In this document: positions 1 through 6,600 of the stretch, one piece after another | How the letters are laid out: each line of letters opens with the position of its first letter | Numbering within the stretch: the first letter of the stretch is position 1 | NCBI GenBank assembly: GCA_022838965.1 | Contig: JALHDK010000115.1 | Coordinates: forward strand, 1-6,600 | Length of the DNA: 6,600 nucleotides | DNA from: Actinomycetales bacterium | GTDB taxonomy: Bacteria > Actinomycetota > Actinomycetes > Actinomycetales > Actinomycetaceae | Reading direction: 5' to 3' | The notes under the pieces: model-generated | The model's database searches: none | What the model was told of the DNA's origin: nothing | Seen by the model: the letters and a program-made list of their open reading frames with translations, nothing else | Made by a program: the position numbers and the translations under genes

Positions 1-336
1 CTGAACGCCGTCTTCCAGAACGGTCCTACCACCGGCAAGGATGTGTTCATTCCGCTGGAGTGGGTGATCGGCGGCCGCGAGCAAGTCGGCAACGGCTGGC
101 GCATGTTGATGGAATGCCTGGCGGCCGGCCGTGCGATTTCCCTGCCGTCGGCCAACGTTGGCCTGGGCAAGGTGGCGGTGCGCGGCACCACCGCCTATGC
201 CGCGATGCGCAAACAGTTCGGCCTGCCCATCGGCAAATTCGAAGGCGTGCAGGCGCCCCTGGCGCGCATGGCCGGGCACCTGTATGCCTGTGATGCGGTG
301 CGCAAGGTGTCGGTGGCGTCCCTGGACGCGGGTGAG
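1..336 (+). CDS. fadE: Acyl-CoA dehydrogenase FadE (YafH type), internal fragment, both ends missing
   Basis: Frame 1 is open from the first base and reads as the middle of a long-chain acyl-CoA dehydrogenase, the FAD enzyme that makes the first double bond in fatty-acid beta-oxidation. Visible family wording includes KDVFIPLEWVIGG, GWRMLMECLAAGRAISLPS, RKQFGLPIGKFEG and LARMAGHLYACDAVRK, the pattern I know from gammaproteobacterial FadE of roughly 800 residues. Only about 112 residues are present. Similarity runs to about LDAGE (codons ending at 336); family members continue with a KP..V.SAI.KYH-like stretch, but here the sequence becomes the complement of a methyltransferase gene. Codon use (att, ggt, cct, gat) is looser than in the rest of the window. 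I infer foreign DNA joined artificially rather than a native gene. Family assignment is firm; the donor lineage is an inference from protein wording. Confidence 0.8.
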
Positions 337-337
337 C
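313..337. other. Probable chimeric junction between proteobacterial and actinobacterial DNA
   Basis: Plus-strand FadE similarity persists to about base 336. Minus-strand methyltransferase similarity (VVLTRVQGRH) persists down to about base 313. The overlap of about 24 bases can be read as either, so the join probably lies within it, perhaps at a short shared sequence. Neither gene is completed on the other side, and no terminator, IS end, tRNA or target duplication is visible. The exact breakpoint cannot be fixed from sequence alone. Confidence 0.65.
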
Positions 338-1467
338 ACGACGATCGCCGCGTTCTCGCCCCGCAGGTGGAGCTGGCGGCGCAGGACGTCCGGGACGACG
401 TCGACGCCGCGCTTCCTGATCTCGAGACTTCCCACGCGGCGGGCGGCCAGGTATCCGGCGAGCCGCTTGACGGAGTAGGGCAGGTGGTCGAGCACCTCGA
501 ACGTCTCCGCGAAGGGCGTGGCCGCCGGAGTGGCGCTCGTCAGGTAGGCGATGCCGTCGCTGACGGGGGCCGCTCCGATCCGCTCGGCGAGCGCGGCGAC
601 TCCCCCCGCGCGGATGACGGCGCCGTCGGGCTCGTGGAGGTACCGCTGCAGGGTCGTGGGCGGCACCTGCGGGGCGGGCGCCCGCACGTCGTCGGTACAC
701 CAGAGCGGGCTGGCACGTCCGGATCGGTCGATGACGAGCGCGCTCCGGCCCGGCGCCTCGGCGAGCGGGCCGAACCACAGGCCCGCCTCGACCACCTCGC
801 CGCCGACGCTCACCCACTGGGCGTGCGCGTCCGCCGGCAGGTGGTCGTACGGGATCCCCGGTGCCGCCTTCACTCCGAGGGCGGGCACGGTCCGGCGCAC
901 GGCGAGGAGGCGGGAGAGCGGCGGAGACCACGCCTCCGGGTCGAAGATGCGCCCGCGGCCGGATCGCCGCGCCGGGTCGGCCCAGGCGCCGTCGTAGGGG
1001 GTGAGGTCCTGGTCCAGGGCGTCGCCGTGGATGACGCGAGCGTTCGGGAACGCCCTGAGGTTGACCGTGGTGAGCGCGGCGGTCGTCTCGTCGCTCTCGA
1101 CGGCGTCGACGGCGATCCCGAGCGCCGCCAGCGCCATGGCGTCCGCTCCGAGCCCGCATCCCATGTCGATGACGTGCGCACAGCCTGCCCGGCGGTAGCG
1201 CTCCGCGTGCCGTGCCGCCACGACGAGGCGGGTGGCCTGCTGCAGGCCCTCCCCGGTGAACAGCATGTGCGCGGCGAACTCACCGAACTTCTCACGCGCG
1301 CGTGCCCTCAGGTGCTGCTGGGTGAGCGCCGCGGCGACGAGATCCGGATCGTGGCCCGCCGCACGGAGGGACGCGTTGAGGACCGGGGCGTCGGCCGCGT
1401 CATACGCGGGAAGCGTGCCGAGGAGGGCCCAACCCTCCGGTTCGAGGAGACGGTGGAGACCGGACAT
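313..1467 (-). CDS. Class I SAM-dependent methyltransferase with THUMP-like domain, C-terminus truncated at the join
   Basis: Reading from ATG at 1467 downward gives about 385 family-like residues. An N-terminal helical region (1-95) precedes a Rossmann methyltransferase core with SAM motif I, VIDMGCGLGADAMALA (residues 99-114), an acidic strand end DAVESD (121-126) and WADPARR (162-168), a motif typical of this family. A THUMP-like C-terminal domain follows at about 300-385, with FEVLDHLPYSVKRL, GSLEIRKRGVDVVPD and VVLTRVQGRH. Family members are usually about 390-400 residues, so only around ten residues and the stop seem lost at the junction; the frame then stays open to base 1 through foreign sequence. 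The substrate is unknown; the THUMP-like fold suggests RNA, by inference. It is divergent from groES. No Shine-Dalgarno precedes 1467, but GACAAT sits exactly 6 nt upstream, fitting a leaderless start. An ATG at 1475 is out of frame. Confidence 0.85.
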
Positions 1468-1473
1468 CGGGAC

Positions 1474-1479
1474 ATTGTC
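1474..1479 (-). promoter_or_regulatory. Possible -10 element of the methyltransferase gene (leaderless)
   Basis: On the minus strand GACAAT is followed by 6 nt (gtcccg) and then the ATG at 1467, so transcription would begin at or next to the A of the start codon. The first base deviates from the TANNNT consensus, and no good -35 is visible. The spacing matches the guaB and guaB3 starts, which is the main support. Confidence 0.35.
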
Positions 1480-1517
1480 GCACCGCCCCGCCCGGGAGCG
1501 GCGACCCCGCCACGCGG

Positions 1518-1544
1518 CTGGCACTCGCCTTGACCGAGTGCTAA
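1518..1544. promoter_or_regulatory. CIRCE operator (HrcA binding site)
   Basis: The 9-9-9 inverted repeat ctggcactc-N9-gagtgctaa is present. The right arm is a perfect match to the CIRCE consensus, and the left arm deviates at two positions, so 7 of 9 arm positions pair. CIRCE is the established binding site of the heat-shock repressor HrcA in front of groES/groEL operons. The site overlaps the groES -35, as expected for repression by blocking RNA polymerase. Confidence 0.93.
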
Positions 1545-1559
1545 CCGGGGCCATAGATT
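1530..1559 (+). promoter_or_regulatory. groES promoter, -35 inside the CIRCE spacer
   Basis: TTGACC (1530-1535) and TAGATT (1554-1559) are separated by 18 bp, a good sigma-70/SigA-like pair. The -35 lies within the 9-base CIRCE spacer, so HrcA binding would cover it. The predicted transcript starts near 1566, leaving a leader of about 105 nt. Confidence 0.8.
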
Positions 1560-1569
1560 GGTCCGTGGG

Positions 1570-1588
1570 CGCGGACCCGTGGTCCGCG
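1570..1588 (+). other. Stem-loop at the 5' end of the groES leader
   Basis: The perfect 8-bp arms cgcggacc and ggtccgcg flank a 3-nt loop (cgt), with a possible extra G-U pair at the base. It lies within a few bases of the predicted +1 (about 1566), so it would cap the 5' end of the groES mRNA. A role in mRNA stability is plausible but inferred. Confidence 0.55.
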
Positions 1589-1654
1589 TGAGTGCCATCT
1601 CCGACCCCCGCGACGGCGGAGTACGGCACTGCAAGTTGACCAGTTGGATTCACA

Positions 1655-1664
1655 GGAAGGGGAG
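1655..1664 (+). promoter_or_regulatory. Ribosome binding site fixing the groES start
   Basis: The purine run ggaaggggag ends 7 nt before GTG at 1672. The frame is open further upstream, from about 1558, but that segment is untranslated leader containing the promoter end and hairpin. This site therefore selects GTG 1672, giving the normal GroES N-terminus [12 protein letters not shown]. Confidence 0.85.
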
Positions 1665-1671
1665 TTCCGCA

Positions 1672-1968
1672 GTGTCGGTCTCCATCAAGCCACTCGAGGA
1701 CCGAGTCGTCGTTCAGACCCTCGAGGCCGAAACCACCACCGCGTCCGGGCTCGTGATCCCGGACACCGCCAAGGAGAAGCCCCAGGAGGGCCGGGTGCTC
1801 GCGGTCGGCCCGGGCCGTGTCGATGACAAGGGCAACCGCATCCCGCTCGACGTCGCCGTCGGGGACCTGGTGATCTACTCCAAGTACGGCGGGACCGAGG
1901 TGAAGTACCGCGGGGAGGAGTACCTGATCCTCTCGGCCCGCGACATCCTCGCGATCGTCGAGCAGTGA
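1672..1968 (+). CDS. groES: Co-chaperonin GroES (Hsp10)
   Basis: This 98-residue protein is standard length for the family and caps the GroEL folding chamber in the cytoplasm as a heptamer. Visible landmarks are the N-terminal strand [12 protein letters not shown], the mobile loop [11 protein letters not shown] (about residues 20-30) that docks to Gro[21 protein letters not shown], the roof-loop region, and the C-terminal YSKYGGTEV...[20 protein letters not shown] is used as start because of a strong ribosome binding site 7 nt upstream. The gene is controlled by a CIRCE operator and so is probably repressed by HrcA and induced by heat. No groEL follows: a strong terminator begins 22 bp after the stop and the next gene, whiB, is convergent. 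The chaperonin partner must be encoded elsewhere. Confidence 0.97.
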   Translation: MSVSIKPLEDRVVVQTLEAETTTASGLVIPDTAKEKPQEGRVLAVGPGRVDDKGNRIPLDVAVGDLVIYSKYGGTEVKYRGEEYLILSARDILAIVEQ

Positions 1969-1990
1969 TCCGACCTCCACGGTGATTCAC

Positions 1991-2023
1991 GAAGGCCCCG
2001 GTCCTCGCAGGACCGGGGCCTTC
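1991..2023. terminator. Bidirectional terminator between groES and whiB
   Basis: A perfect 15-bp GC-rich stem (gaaggccccggtcct / aggaccggggccttc) encloses a 3-nt loop, cgc. It lies 22 bp after the groES stop and 48 bp past the whiB stop on the other strand. Neither side has a real U-run, which is common in high-GC actinobacteria. Because the stem is symmetric it can serve both convergent genes. Confidence 0.85.
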
Positions 2024-2071
2024 GGCACAGCGCCCATGGGTGGGTGCGTCACCCGATCGCGGGTGCATGTG

Positions 2072-2368
2072 TCACGCGATGGTGCGGGGCTTGCGCCGCG
2101 CGAGCAGGATCTCGTGACGCTCGTCCTCCGTGAGCCCACCCCACACGCCATACGGTTCCTGGACGGAGAGGGCGTGGGTGCGGCATTCCATGATCACCGG
2201 ACATCTGGCGCAGATCGCCTTGGCCGCCTCGTCCCGCCGCCGCCGCGTCCCCCCGCGCTCCCCCTCGGGATGAAAGAAGATCTCCGGGTCGGCCTCCCGG
2301 CACAACCCCTTGTACTGCCATTCCCACAGTTCCATCAGGGGGCCTGGGAGTCGGGTAATCTCGGCCAT
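2072..2368 (-). CDS. whiB: WhiB-family iron-sulfur transcription factor, WhiB3/WhiD-like
   Basis: This 98-residue protein has all four cluster cysteines: C23, C53, C56 and C62 (C-x29-C-x2-C-x5-C). They bind a [4Fe-4S] cluster that senses O2/NO in this family. After them comes the GVWGGLTEDER turn (residues 74-84), then a basic tail ARRKPR for DNA contact. The WEWQYKGLCR and FFHPEGERG wording resembles WhiB3 of M. tuberculosis and WhiD of Streptomyces more than WhiB1 or WhiB2. WhiB proteins act with the primary sigma factor; WhiB3 is linked to redox and lipid metabolism, WhiD to sporulation. The gene is convergent with groES and divergent from guaB, as in mycobacteria. The start is ATG at 2368, preceded by gagaagg on the minus strand about 5 nt upstream. 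The predicted leader is about 135 nt. Confidence 0.95.
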   Translation of the reverse strand: MAEITRLPGPLMELWEWQYKGLCREADPEIFFHPEGERGGTRRRRDEAAKAICARCPVIMECRTHALSVQEPYGVWGGLTEDERHEILLARRKPRTIA

Positions 2369-2509
2369 TCACGCCTTCTCTCTGGTTCGGCCGGGGTCAC
2401 GGCGCGGCCAGCGGGTAGCTCGCTCAGCAGAGGCGGCCTCGTGGGCCGTGCCTCATCGCTCTTCGGTCTTCGGTCGGTGTCGCTGTGACTTCGTATACAG
2501 CCGTCAATC

Positions 2510-2539
2510 AATCTAGTGTCCTGCGCCACAGGCTGGCAA
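2510..2539 (-). promoter_or_regulatory. Probable whiB promoter
   Basis: On the minus strand TTGCCA (2539-2534) and TAGATT (2515-2510) are 18 bp apart. Both the -10 hexamer and the spacing match the groES promoter. Predicted +1 is near 2503, giving a leader of about 135 nt before the whiB ATG. Confidence 0.6.
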
Positions 2540-2547
2540 GGAATCCC

Positions 2548-2566
2548 ATTTCACTCCGCGTGAAAT
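2548..2566. promoter_or_regulatory. 19-bp inverted repeat, operator-like, between whiB and guaB
   Basis: The perfect 7-bp arms ATTTCAC and GTGAAAT are separated by 5 bp (tccgc). The site is A/T-rich in very GC-rich surroundings. It lies just upstream of the whiB -35 (about -45 to -63 relative to whiB +1) and about 80-100 bp upstream of guaB. Half-site length and about 12-bp centre spacing suit a dimeric regulator. The binding protein is unknown; regulation is inferred. Confidence 0.45.
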
Positions 2567-2603
2567 CGCTGTGCCCTGGCCGCCTGTTCCCCGCCCCCGA
2601 GCC

Positions 2604-2634
2604 GCCGCCCGCCGGGGCCCGGCCGGCGGGCGGC
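2604..2634. repeat. 12-bp-arm GC palindrome abutting the guaB -10
   Basis: The perfect 12-bp arms gccgcccgccgg and ccggcgggcggc enclose 7 bases (ggcccgg), ending at the base before the guaB -10. If guaB is leaderless the palindrome is not in its mRNA and covers the -35/spacer region as DNA. It could be an operator or simply a GC-skewed spacer; upstream reading through it would give a strong hairpin. Confidence 0.55.
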
Positions 2635-4140
<1,506 letters not shown>

Positions 4141-4188
4141 GTCCTCCGATCGGTGGACGGCACCGGCCCCCGCGGGTGGACCCACCGG

Positions 4189-4194
4189 TAGCAT
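4189..4194 (+). promoter_or_regulatory. guaB3 -10 element, leaderless start
   Basis: TAGCAT fits TANNNT and is followed by 6 nt (caagcc) and the GTG at 4201, with no Shine-Dalgarno. This is the same arrangement as guaB. A small palindrome ggtgg-ac-ccacc (4175-4186) lies just upstream, and GGTGGAC occurs twice (4152-4158 and 4175-4181). The 60-bp gap contains no terminator, so read-through from guaB is also likely. Confidence 0.55.
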
Positions 4195-4200
4195 CAAGCC

Positions 4201-5325
4201 GTGAGTACCGAAGTCGAGATCGGCCGTGGCAAGCGCGGGAGGCGCGCATACTCGTTCGACGACATCGCGATCGTTCCGTCCCGCCGCACCCGCGATCCCG
4301 AGGACATCAACGTCTCGTGGCAGATCGACGCGTTCCACGTGGACATCCCGGTCATGGGGGCACCGATGGACTCGGCGATGTCCCCGGCCACCTGCATCGC
4401 GCTGGGGCGGCTCGGGGGGATCGGCGTCCTCAATCTGGAGGGTCTCTGGACGAGGTACGAGGACCCGCAACCGCTGCTGGACGAGATCGTGGAGCTGCCC
4501 CAGGAGACGGCCACCGCGCGGATGCAGCAGATCTACGCGGAACCCATCAAGCCGGAGCTGATCACCCGGAGGCTCGCCGAGATCCGGGCGGGTGGCGTCA
4601 CCGTGACCGGTGCGCTCAGCCCGCAGCGCACACAGGAGCACTGGCGCACCGTCGTCGAGGCCGGCGTGGACATCTTCGTCATCCGCGGCACCACGGTGTC
4701 CGCCGAGCACGTGTCATCGACCCGGGAGCCACTGAACCTGAAGCGCTTCATCTACGAGCTCGACGTCCCGGTGATCGTCGGAGGGGCGGCCTCCTACATG
4801 GCGGCGCTGCATCTCATGCGGACGGGTGCCGCGGGAGTGCTGGTCGGCTTCGGCGGGGGGGCGGCGCACACCACCCGCCGGGCGCTCGGCATCCACGCAC
4901 CCATGGCAACCGCCGTCGCCGATGTCGCGGCGGCGCGCCGCGACTACCTCGACGAGTCCGGCGGCCGGTACGTCCACGTGATCGCCGACGGCGCCATCGG
5001 CCGCAGCGGCGACCTCATCAAGGCCGTGGCCTGCGGGGCGGACGCCGTGATGATGGGCGCTGCCCTGTCACGTGCCACCGAGGCCCCCGGACGTGGCTGG
5101 CACTGGGGTGTCGAGGCGCATCACCCCTTCCTCCCGCGCGGGGAACGGGTCCGGGTGGGAACGGTGGCGCCGATGGCGGAGATCCTCCACGGCCCCTCGA
5201 GCGTCGCCGACGGTACCACCAACATGGTCGGCGCGCTGCGCCGGGCAATGGCGACCTCCGGCTACTCCGACGTCAAGGAGTTCCAGCGGGTCGAGATCGT
5301 GGTGGCCCCGCAGCCCGAGCGCTGA
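4201..5325 (+). CDS. guaB3: GuaB3 family IMP dehydrogenase-related protein, catalytic Cys absent
   Basis: This 374-residue protein is an IMPDH/GMP-reductase-fold barrel without CBS domains, the usual form of GuaB3. Landmarks are GRGKRGRRAYSFDDIAIVPSRRTRDPEDI (8-36, a GuaB3 hallmark), PVMGAPMDSAMSP (50-62), LGGIGVLNLEGL, the phosphate/loop region GFGGGAAHTTRRALG (216-230), a YLDESGGRYVHVIADG segment (249-264) and the C-terminal VKEFQRVEIVV. The loop that in IMPDH reads GPGSICTT reads GGGAAHTT here, so H223 stands where the catalytic cysteine would be. Canonical IMP oxidation via a thioimidate is therefore unlikely. From memory, actinobacterial GuaB3 proteins commonly lack this Cys, whereas cyanobacterial ones keep it and have been reported as GMP reductases. 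The role here is unproven. Pairing with guaB suggests a purine-nucleotide or regulatory function. The start is a leaderless GTG. Confidence 0.93.
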   Translation: MSTEVEIGRGKRGRRAYSFDDIAIVPSRRTRDPEDINVSWQIDAFHVDIPVMGAPMDSAMSPATCIALGRLGGIGVLNLEGLWTRYEDPQPLLDEIVELPQETATARMQQIYAEPIKPELITRRLAEIRAGGVTVTGALSPQRTQEHWRTVVEAGVDIFVIRGTTVSAEHVSSTREPLNLKRFIYELDVPVIVGGAASYMAALHLMRTGAAGVLVGFGGGAAHTTRRALGIHAPMATAVADVAAARRDYLDESGGRYVHVIADGAIGRSGDLIKAVACGADAVMMGAALSRATEAPGRGWHWGVEAHHPFLPRGERVRVGTVAPMAEILHGPSSVADGTTNMVGALRRAMATSGYSDVKEFQRVEIVVAPQPER

Positions 5326-5362
5326 GCCAAACGCGGGCGGCGACCGTTCGCCGTTCGGCACA

Positions 5363-5386
5363 CTGGTGGCACCCCCACGCCACCAG
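5363..5386 (+). promoter_or_regulatory. Stem-loop overlapping the fumC ribosome binding site
   Basis: The perfect 8-bp arms ctggtggc (5363-5370) and gccaccag (5379-5386) flank an 8-nt loop. The last two bases of the 3' arm are the first two of the AGGAGG at 5385-5390. In read-through RNA from guaB3 it could partly mask the site. RNA starting from a weak -10-like CACACT (5359-5364) would begin near 5371 and lack the left arm. No U-run follows, so it is a poor terminator. Confidence 0.5.
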
Positions 5387-5390
5387 GAGG
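5385..5390 (+). promoter_or_regulatory. fumC ribosome binding site
   Basis: A consensus AGGAGG lies 4 nt before the ATG at 5395, which fixes the start. It contrasts with guaB and guaB3, which have none. Confidence 0.85.
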
Positions 5391-5394
5391 ACCG

Positions 5395-6600
5395 ATGACC
5401 GAGTACCGCATCGAACACGACACCATGGGCGAGGTCCGCGTTCCCAGGGACGCCCTCTATGCGGCCCAGACGCAGCGGGCGGTCGAGAACTTCCCCATCT
5501 CCGGTCGTGGTCTGTCCTCCCACCACATCGCCGCGCTTGGTCAGATCAAGCGGGCCGCCGCGATCGCCAACCGGGAACTCGGCGTCATCGACGGCGAGAC
5601 CGCGGACGCGATCGTCGCGGCAGCCGATGAGGTCATTGCGGGCCGGCACGATCGCGAGTTCCCCATCGACGTGTTCCAGACAGGCTCCGGCACGTCGTCG
5701 AACATGAACACCAACGAGGTCATCGCGACCCTGGCCTCGCGCATCAAGGGTTCGCCGGTGCACCCGAACGATCACGTCAACGCGTCCCAGTCCTCGAACG
5801 ACGTCTTCCCGTCGTCGATCCACATCGCGGCCGTGGGCGCGATCCATCATGAACTGCTCCCCGCCCTCGAGGTGCTGGCCCGATCCCTGGAGGCCAAGGC
5901 GGTGGAGTACCGGGATGTGGTGAAGTCCGGACGGACCCACCTGATGGACGCCACTCCGATCATGCTCGGTCAGGAGTTCTCGGGTTACGCCACCCAGATC
6001 CGGTACGGGATCGCCCGCGTGGAGGCGACGATGCCCCGCCTCAGCGAGCTCGCGCTGGGCGGGACCGCCGTCGGTACCGGCATCAACACGCCTGCCGGGT
6101 TCTCGCAGCGGGTCATCGAGCTGATCGCCGAGAACACCGGCCTGCCCTTCGTCGAGGCCGCCAACCACTTCGAGGCCCAGGCCGCCCAGGACTCGCTCGT
6201 GGAGACGTCCGGGGCGCTGCGGACGGTCGCGGTGTCGCTGGTGAAGATCGCGAACGACCTGCGGTGGATGGGGTCCGGTCCGCGCACGGGCATCGGCGAG
6301 ATCCTCCTCCCGGACCTCCAGCCGGGCTCCTCGATCATGCCCGGGAAGGTGAACCCGGTCATCCCGGAGGCCACGATCATGGTGGCCGCCCAGGTGATCG
6401 GCAACGACGCCGCGATCGCCTTCGCGGGCGCCCAGGGAAATTTCGACCTCCTCGTGATGCTGCCCGTCATGGCGCGCAATCTTCTCGAGTCCATCACCCT
6501 CGTGGCCAACATCTCCCGCGTGCTCGCCACCAAGTGCGTCGACGGCGTGGTGGCGAACGTCGAGCGGTGCAGGCAGTACGCCGAGTCATCGCCGTCGATC
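5395..6600 (+). CDS. fumC: Class II fumarate hydratase, 3' end beyond the window
   Basis: 402 residues are present of a class II fumarase, usually about 460-470 long, so roughly 60-70 C-terminal residues are missing beyond base 6600. The enzyme interconverts fumarate and L-malate in the TCA cycle as an oxygen-stable, iron-free cytoplasmic homotetramer. Visible in order: [14 protein letters not shown] (4-17), [18 protein letters not shown] (94-111), the [12 protein letters not shown] stretch (123-136), [11 protein letters not shown] with H182 (the general-base/relay His region), [10 protein letters not shown] (224-233), and the signature [11 protein letters not shown] (311-321), containing the active-site loop serine S312 and the GSSxMPxKxN pattern. 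This wording separates it from aspartase and argininosuccinate lyase, although aspartase is a close relative. It lies 69 bp after guaB3, with its own ribosome binding site. It may be co-transcribed or have its own weak promoter. Confidence 0.95.
   Translation, partial: MTEYRIEHDTMGEVRVPRDALYAAQTQRAVENFPISGRGLSSHHIAALGQIKRAAAIANRELGVIDGETADAIVAAADEVIAGRHDREFPIDVFQTGSGTSSNMNTNEVIATLASRIKGSPVHPNDHVNASQSSNDVFPSSIHIAAVGAIHHELLPALEVLARSLEAKAVEYRDVVKSGRTHLMDATPIMLGQEFSGYATQIRYGIARVEATMPRLSELALGGTAVGTGINTPAGFSQRVIELIAENTGLPFVEAANHFEAQAAQDSLVETSGALRTVAVSLVKIANDLRWMGSGPRTGIGEILLPDLQPGSSIMPGKVNPVIPEATIMVAAQVIGNDAAIAFAGAQGNFDLLVMLPVMARNLLESITLVANISRVLATKCVDGVVANVERCRQYAESSPSI

Noticed and set aside
47..1159. 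370-codon minus-strand open frame over the methyltransferase region
   Set aside because: It is Arg/Gly/Pro-rich low-complexity sequence in another phase. The frame starting at 1467 carries SAM motif I, DPARR and the THUMP-like domain.
1518..1544. CIRCE also controlling the divergent methyltransferase gene
   Set aside because: It lies about 50-77 bases upstream of the proposed methyltransferase +1, beyond its core promoter, so direct repression is not supported.
2050..2065. cacccg-atcg-cgggtg hairpin just past the whiB stop, considered as a second whiB terminator
   Set aside because: Only 6 bp of stem and no U-run; the 15-bp stem at 1991-2023 is a far better candidate.
1982..2488. 168-codon plus-strand open frame over whiB
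   Set aside because: It begins inside the terminator and runs antisense to whiB, whose four cysteines and GVWGG motif are clear.
4176..5630. 484-codon plus-strand open frame across guaB3 and the fumC start
   Set aside because: It is out of phase with guaB3 and fumC, both of which are well-supported families. Composition is low complexity.
5068..6168. 366-codon minus-strand open frame opposite fumC
   Set aside because: Antisense shadow of fumC and the end of guaB3, with no conserved motif.

Overview
The window is high-GC DNA of an actinobacterium (Actinomycetota; the gene set and protein wording look Micrococcales-like, which is an inference). Evidence is a WhiB-family regulator, which is found only in actinobacteria and their phages, a CIRCE-controlled groES, the tandem guaB-guaB3 pair, strong G/C bias at third codon positions, and several start codons placed like leaderless starts. 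The first ~310-336 bases do not fit: they encode an internal piece of a long-chain acyl-CoA dehydrogenase of the gammaproteobacterial FadE (YafH) type, with more relaxed codon use, and break off in mid-protein at a methyltransferase gene read the other way. The simplest reading is a chimeric join (assembly or library artefact) near bases 313-337.

Layout: (1) 1-~336, foreign fadE fragment, + strand. (2) ~313-1467, class I SAM-dependent methyltransferase with a THUMP-like C-terminal domain, - strand, losing its last residues at the join. (3) 1468-1671, divergent control region with a CIRCE operator, a promoter whose -35 lies inside the CIRCE spacer, and a leader hairpin. (4) 1672-1968, groES, with no groEL behind it. 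(5) 1991-2023, a perfect 15-bp stem terminator between convergent groES and whiB. (6) 2072-2368, WhiB3/WhiD-like iron-sulfur regulator, - strand. (7) 2369-2646, divergent control region with a whiB promoter, two inverted repeats and a -10 element for guaB. (8) 2647-4140, guaB (IMP dehydrogenase). (9) 4201-5325, guaB3 paralogue lacking the catalytic cysteine. (10) 5395-6600, fumC, cut by the window end.

The order groES / convergent whiB3 / guaB / guaB3 matches, as far as I recall it, the Mycobacterium tuberculosis groES-groEL1-whiB3-sigD-guaB2-guaB3 neighbourhood, reduced here by absence of groEL1 and sigD. Functionally it is housekeeping: a heat-shock co-chaperonin under HrcA/CIRCE, a redox/developmental regulator, the committed step of guanine nucleotide synthesis with its paralogue, and a TCA-cycle enzyme. 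I do not see a new multi-gene system. The points most worth a second look are the chimeric join, the His-for-Cys change in GuaB3, the repeated leaderless start architecture, and the hairpin overlapping the fumC ribosome binding site.
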